Origin: DATDAH01 sp036525535
Lineage (GTDB): Bacteria; Actinomycetota; Acidimicrobiia; Acidimicrobiales; DATDAH01
Length of the DNA stretch: 10,621 nucleotides
Assembly: GCA_036525535.1 (NCBI GenBank)
Contig: DATDAH010000130.1
Location: 1 to 10,621, forward strand
Direction of reading: 5' to 3'
In this document: positions 7,380 through 10,621 of the stretch, piece by piece
Numbering within the stretch: the first letter of the stretch is position 1
How the letters are laid out: every line of letters begins with the position of its first letter
Notes under the pieces: model-generated
What the model saw: the letters and a program-made list of their open reading frames with translations, nothing else
Told to the model about the DNA's origin: nothing
The model's database searches: none
Program-made: the position numbers and the translations under genes

Positions 7380-8498
7380 TCAGAGGCGCTCGACGACGTA
7401 GTCGATGCAGCGGGTGAGGGCGTCGACGTCGGACGGGTCGATCGCCGGGAACAGGGCGATGCGGAGCTGGTTGCGGCCGAGCTTGCGGTAGCTGTCGGTG
7501 TCGACGATGCCGTTGGCCCGGAGGACGGCGGCGATGGTGTTGGCGTCGACGCCGTCGAAGTCGATGGTGCCGACGACGGGGGAGCGCATGGCGGGGTCGG
7601 CCACGAAGGGCGTGGCGAAGGCGCGGGCCTCGGCCCAGCCGTAGAGGATCCCGGCCGACGTCTCGCTGCGGCCGGCCGCGAACTCCAGGCCGCCGTTGTC
7701 GGCGACCCAGCGGGCCTGGGCCTCGGCCAGGAAGATCGTGGCCAGCGCCGGCGTGTTGTAGGTCTGGTCCTTGCGGGAGTTGTCCAGGGCGATCTTCAGG
7801 TCGAGCGAAGACGGGATCCAGCGGTTGGACGCCGCCAGCGCCTCGATGCGCTCGATGGCATCGGGTGAGCACACGGCGATCCAGAGACCACCGTCCGCGG
7901 CCAGCGCCTTCTGTGGCGCGAAGTAGTAGACGTCGGTGAGCGACAGGTCGACCCGGATCGCGCACGCCGCCGACGTGGCGTCGACCAGGACCAGGCCCTC
8001 GTCGGCGGGCCGTGACAGCGGCATGGCCACACCGGTCGACGTCTCGTTCTGGGTCAGGCAGTACGCGTCGATGCCGTCTTCGGCGACAGGCCGGGGATGG
8101 GTACCGGGGTCCGAGGCGATGACCGACGGCTCGCCCAAGTGGGGGGCGGCGGCGACGCCCGCGGCGAACTTGGACGAGAACTCACCGAACGACAGGTGCT
8201 GGCTGCGTTGCTCGATCAGGCCGAAGATGGCTGCGTCCCAGAAGGCCGTGGTCCCCCCGTTGCCGACCAGCACCTCGTAGCCATCGGGTAGGGCCAGGAT
8301 CTCGGCCAACAGGTTGCGCAGGCTCCCGACCACGAACTGGACGGTGGCCTGGCGGTGGCTGGTCCCCAGGTACTCGGTCCCCGTCGCCGCCAACGCCGCC
8401 ACCGCCTCAGGCCGGACCTTGGACGGCCCGCTGCCGAAGCGGCCGTCGGCCGGCTTGAAGTCGTCGGGGATCGAGATTGCCGGTGGAGTTCCGCTCAC
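7380..8498 (-). CDS. serC: Phosphoserine aminotransferase, mycobacterial type
   Basis: This PLP enzyme converts 3-phosphohydroxypyruvate and glutamate to phosphoserine and 2-oxoglutarate, the second step of serine synthesis. It has 372 residues, as in mycobacterial SerC, which differs from the E. coli type. The opening DGRFGSGPSKVRPEA (18-32), LGTSHRQA (44-51) and GNGGTTAFWDAA (79-90) are characteristic. The cofactor aspartate is D173 in LVDATSA, the Schiff-base lysine is K197 in YYFAPQKALAADGG, NETSTGV is at 151-157 and YNTPAL at 247-252. The GTG at 8498 is the first possible start because an in-frame TAG lies 12 bases upstream. No Shine-Dalgarno is present, but a -10-like hexamer sits eight bases before the GTG, so the message may be leaderless. 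It is divergent from the aspartate-type aminotransferase gene and convergent with the AbiEi-like remnant. Confidence 0.95.
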   Translation of the reverse strand: MSGTPPAISIPDDFKPADGRFGSGPSKVRPEAVAALAATGTEYLGTSHRQATVQFVVGSLRNLLAEILALPDGYEVLVGNGGTTAFWDAAIFGLIEQRSQHLSFGEFSSKFAAGVAAAPHLGEPSVIASDPGTHPRPVAEDGIDAYCLTQNETSTGVAMPLSRPADEGLVLVDATSAACAIRVDLSLTDVYYFAPQKALAADGGLWIAVCSPDAIERIEALAASNRWIPSSLDLKIALDNSRKDQTYNTPALATIFLAEAQARWVADNGGLEFAAGRSETSAGILYGWAEARAFATPFVADPAMRSPVVGTIDFDGVDANTIAAVLRANGIVDTDSYRKLGRNQLRIALFPAIDPSDVDALTRCIDYVVERL

Positions 8499-8506
8499 GA
8501 CCTGCC

Positions 8507-8536
8507 ACTATCGCGGCGGCATCTCGAAAGGACCAA
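8507..8536 (-). promoter_or_regulatory. Predicted serC promoter giving a leaderless or nearly leaderless transcript
   Basis: On the minus strand TTGGTC (8536-8531) and GATAGT (8512-8507) are separated by 18 bases, a good match to -35/-10 spacing. The -10 ends eight bases before the serC GTG, which places transcription start at or next to the start codon. This agrees with the missing Shine-Dalgarno. The -35 overlaps the ribosome-binding region of the divergent aminotransferase gene. It is a pattern match only. Confidence 0.4.
8526..8532 (+). promoter_or_regulatory. Shine-Dalgarno (GAAAGGA) selecting the TTG start at 8541
   Basis: GAAAGGA ends eight bases before the TTG at 8541. The encoded start MPSDRLSTRV followed by TAIAPSATLAVDAKAK matches the normal beginning of this aminotransferase family. 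Upstream in-frame codons only read antisense of serC. Confidence 0.75.
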
Positions 8537-8540
8537 TCCA

Positions 8541-9737
8541 TTGCCGTCAGATCGCCTGTCGACCCGGGTCACCGCCATCGCGCCGTCGGCCACGTTGGCC
8601 GTCGACGCCAAGGCCAAGTCCATGAAGGCCAGCGGTGAGGACGTCATCGGGTTCGGCGCGGGCGAGCCGGACTTCCCCACCCCCGCCCACATCGTCGAAG
8701 CCGCCAGGGTCGCCGCCCAGGACCCCGCGGCCCACCACTACTCCGCGACGCCGGGCCTGCCCGCCCTGCGCCAGGCCATCGCCGACAAGACGCTGCGGGA
8801 CTCGGGTTATGCGGTCGGCCCCACCCAGGTCGTGGTCACCAACGGCGGCAAGCAGGCGTACTTCGAAGCCATTGAGTCGATCATCAACCCGGGGGACGAG
8901 GTCCTCCTTCCCGCGCCGTACTGGACGACCTATCCCGAGCCCATCGCCCTGGCCGGCGGCACGTCCGTCGTGCTCCCGACCGACGAGGCGGCGGGGTTCC
9001 GGGTCACCGTGGACCAGCTCGAGGCGGCCCGCACCGAGCGGACCAAGGCCCTGCTGTTCGTGTCCCCGTCCAACCCGTCCGGTGCCGTCTACCCGCGGGC
9101 CGAGGTCGAGGCCATCGGCCGCTGGGCCGTCGAGCACAGCCTCTGGATCATCACCGACGAGATCTACGAGCACCTCACCTACGACGACAACGACTTCACC
9201 TCGTTGCCCGTCGTCGTGCCCGAGGCCGCTGACCAGACCATCGTCCTCAACGGCGTGGCCAAGACCTACGCCATGACCGGCTGGCGGGTGGGTTGGATCA
9301 TCGGCCCGCCCGACCTGGTCGAGGCCGCCTCCACGCTCCAGTCCCACCTCTGCGGCAACGTGGCCAACGTCTCCCAGCGGGCCACCATCGCCGCCCTCGA
9401 CGGCGGCCTGGACGACGTGGCCATGATGCGGACCGAGTACGACCGTCGGGGAAAGCTCATCCACCGGCTGCTCAACGAGATCGACGGCGTCAGCTGCATG
9501 CTCCCGCAGGGGGCGTTCTACGCCTACCCGTCGTTCGCGGGTGTGCTCGGGCGTGAGTTGGCCGGCCAGACCCCGACGACGACCTTGGCCCTGGCCGACC
9601 TGATCCTGGCCGAGGCCAAAGTCGCCTTCGTGCCCGGCGAGGCCTTCGGGTCGCCCGGCTACGGCCGATTCTCCTTCGCGCTCGATCCCGAGGACATGCA
9701 GGAAGGCATCCGCCGCATCGCCGAGTTCCTGGCGTGA
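8541..9737 (+). CDS. aspC: Class I PLP aminotransferase, aspartate (possibly aspartate/prephenate) aminotransferase
   Basis: The predicted reaction is reversible amino transfer between aspartate and 2-oxoglutarate; some members of this Thermus-type subgroup also use prephenate. From TTG 8541 the protein has 398 residues, normal for the family. Early motifs are APSATLAVDAKAK (14-26) and GAGEPDFPTP (39-48), with YSATPGLPALRQAIA near residue 67. The subgroup motif NGGKQA carries K104, SPSNPSG carries N178, ITDEIYEHL carries the cofactor aspartate D206, and GVAKTYAMTGWRVGW carries the Schiff-base lysine K241. The C-terminal carboxylate-binding arginine is probably R376 in GYGRFSFA. SerC lies divergently 42 bp away, also a glutamate-linked aminotransferase. 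The stop TGA overlaps the next gene's GTG (GTGA, 9734-9737), so the pair is probably an operon. Substrate choice among aspartate, prephenate and other amino acids cannot be settled from the sequence alone. Confidence 0.92.
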   Translation: MPSDRLSTRVTAIAPSATLAVDAKAKSMKASGEDVIGFGAGEPDFPTPAHIVEAARVAAQDPAAHHYSATPGLPALRQAIADKTLRDSGYAVGPTQVVVTNGGKQAYFEAIESIINPGDEVLLPAPYWTTYPEPIALAGGTSVVLPTDEAAGFRVTVDQLEAARTERTKALLFVSPSNPSGAVYPRAEVEAIGRWAVEHSLWIITDEIYEHLTYDDNDFTSLPVVVPEAADQTIVLNGVAKTYAMTGWRVGWIIGPPDLVEAASTLQSHLCGNVANVSQRATIAALDGGLDDVAMMRTEYDRRGKLIHRLLNEIDGVSCMLPQGAFYAYPSFAGVLGRELAGQTPTTTLALADLILAEAKVAFVPGEAFGSPGYGRFSFALDPEDMQEGIRRIAEFLA

Positions 9738-10621
9738 CACCTCTGGATCGAACGACACCGTATGGGGCGTGGTCGTCGCCGATCACGACCGACCTGCTGG
9801 TCGCGGGGGCCGTCGGCCTGCACGAGGTCCAGGCCGACGGGGAGGACCTCTGGTGGGACGAGGGTCGACCGGAGGAGGGCGGTCGGATCCAACTGGTCCG
9901 GCGCACGCCGGACGGCGCGACGACCGACGTCCTGCCCGACGGCTTTGCCGCCCGTACCCGGGTCCACGAGTACGGCGGCGGCGGCTGGCGGGTCCACGAG
10001 GGCGTCCTGTTCTTCAGCAACTGGTCGGACCAGCGCCTCCACCGCCTCGACCCGGGGGGCGAGCCGCGGCCGCTGACTCCCGAGGGCTGCCGCTACGCCG
10101 ACATGGACGTGGCCCCCGACGGCACCTGGCTGGTGGCCGTCCGGGAGGACCACCGCGGCGAGGGCGAGGCCAGGAACGAGATCGTCCGCATCGACACGAC
10201 GACGGGCGACGAGACCGTGCTGGTCACCGGTCCCGACTTCGTCGCCTCGCCCCGGCTGACGGACTGGCACGTGGTGCGGTTGGCCTGGACCCAGTGGAAC
10301 CACCCGGACATGCCCTGGGACGCCGCAGAGGTGTGGACCGGCGTGCTGGATGGGACTGAGCTCACGGAGGCCCAGCGGCTGGCCGGCGGTGCGGACGAGT
10401 GGGCCTCGCAGCCGGTCTGGGCCGGCGGTCGCCTCTGGCTCACCAGTGACCGTGACGACGTCGCCGGGGGGAACCCCCTGCGGTTCGCTGAGGTCCATCG
10501 CTGGGACGGCGGCCCCCTCGAGCCGGTCTCGGACGACTCGCACGGCGACCTCGCCCCGCCCCCCTGGGTGTTCCGGATGTCCTCGCTCGTGCCGGATGCC
10601 GAGGATCCGTCGCAACCCGGC
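9734..10621 (+). CDS. S9-family prolyl-oligopeptidase-like serine peptidase, N-terminal part (3' end beyond window)
   Basis: The frame opens at GTG 9734, overlapping the aminotransferase stop by four bases, and stays open for 296 codons to the window edge. The visible part is the N-terminal beta-propeller-like domain that in S9 peptidases caps the catalytic domain and limits substrate size. It begins TPYGAWSSPITTDLL (8-22), then WWDEGRPEEGGR (40-51), RTRVHEYGGG (74-83), FFSNWSDQRLHRL (93-105), REDHRGEGEARN (137-148), SPRL (172-175) and WNHPDMPWD (188-196). All are in the order seen in actinobacterial acyl-aminoacyl/dipeptidyl peptidase relatives. The catalytic Ser, Asp and His would lie in the alpha/beta-hydrolase domain outside the window, so activity cannot be confirmed. 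There is no signal peptide, which suggests a cytoplasmic enzyme. No clear Shine-Dalgarno is seen; translation probably relies on coupling to the upstream gene. Confidence 0.9.
   Translation, partial: MTPLDRTTPYGAWSSPITTDLLVAGAVGLHEVQADGEDLWWDEGRPEEGGRIQLVRRTPDGATTDVLPDGFAARTRVHEYGGGGWRVHEGVLFFSNWSDQRLHRLDPGGEPRPLTPEGCRYADMDVAPDGTWLVAVREDHRGEGEARNEIVRIDTTTGDETVLVTGPDFVASPRLTDWHVVRLAWTQWNHPDMPWDAAEVWTGVLDGTELTEAQRLAGGADEWASQPVWAGGRLWLTSDRDDVAGGNPLRFAEVHRWDGGPLEPVSDDSHGDLAPPPWVFRMSSLVPDAEDPSQPG

Noticed and set aside
7128..7868. The AbiEi-like frame read as an intact 247-residue protein
   Set aside because: After about residue 84 it is antisense of serC and no longer resembles any AbiEi or DUF559 protein.
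8477..8511. Plus-strand promoter for the aminotransferase (TTGCCG 8477, CACTAT 8506)
   Set aside because: The spacing of 23 bases is too long, and no better -35 was found for the CACTAT box.
8355..8540. Upstream extension of the aspartate-type aminotransferase from 8355
   Set aside because: The added 62 residues are antisense of serC and absent from the family. TTG 8541 has a well-spaced Shine-Dalgarno and gives a normal N-terminus.
9659..10615. 318-codon minus-strand open frame at the right end
   Set aside because: It is antisense to the S9 peptidase frame, which carries family motifs over its whole visible length.

Overview
This window is a high-GC chromosomal segment with almost no non-coding space, frequent GTG/TTG starts and stop/start overlaps. 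It carries an ilvB-ilvN-ilvC block, a mycobacterial-type phosphoserine aminotransferase and a remnant of an AbiEi-like protein. Together these point to an actinobacterium. Acidimicrobiia-like is my best guess, by resemblance only; nothing in the window proves it.

Layout. (1) Positions 1-2916, plus strand: acetolactate synthase large subunit (5' end outside the window), its ACT-domain regulatory subunit, and ketol-acid reductoisomerase, i.e. the first two steps of branched-chain amino acid synthesis. ilvB and ilvN overlap by one base. ilvN and ilvC are separated by a 128-bp spacer that looks like an insertion into the former end of ilvN. (2) Positions 2926-5193, minus strand, convergent with ilvC: a GT-C-type integral membrane glycosyltransferase and, upstream of it, an unassigned 212-residue protein made of two related halves. 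A strong GC hairpin lies between these two. (3) Positions 5311-7017, minus strand: a FadD-like acyl-CoA synthetase. (4) Positions 7018-7379: no intact gene. It holds a short inverted repeat in the synthetase leader and a plus-strand fragment resembling the N-terminal domain of AbiEi/DUF559-type proteins, cut off where serC ends. (5) Positions 7380-8498, minus strand: serC. It is divergent, across 42 bp, from (6) a plus-strand class I aspartate-type aminotransferase starting at TTG 8541, whose stop overlaps the GTG start of (7) an S9-family prolyl-oligopeptidase-like protein that runs off the right edge.

Most of the content is core amino acid metabolism. SerC and the AspC-like enzyme are both PLP aminotransferases that use the glutamate/2-oxoglutarate pair, and their adjacent divergent starts suggest linked expression. 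I found no new multi-gene system, CRISPR array, tRNA, rRNA or intact mobile element. The observations most worth a second look are the apparent element insertion that re-terminated ilvN, the internally duplicated unknown protein, the AbiEi-like remnant, and several compact regulatory structures (hairpin before the glycosyltransferase start, leaderless-looking serC promoter, inverted repeat upstream of the acyl-CoA synthetase).
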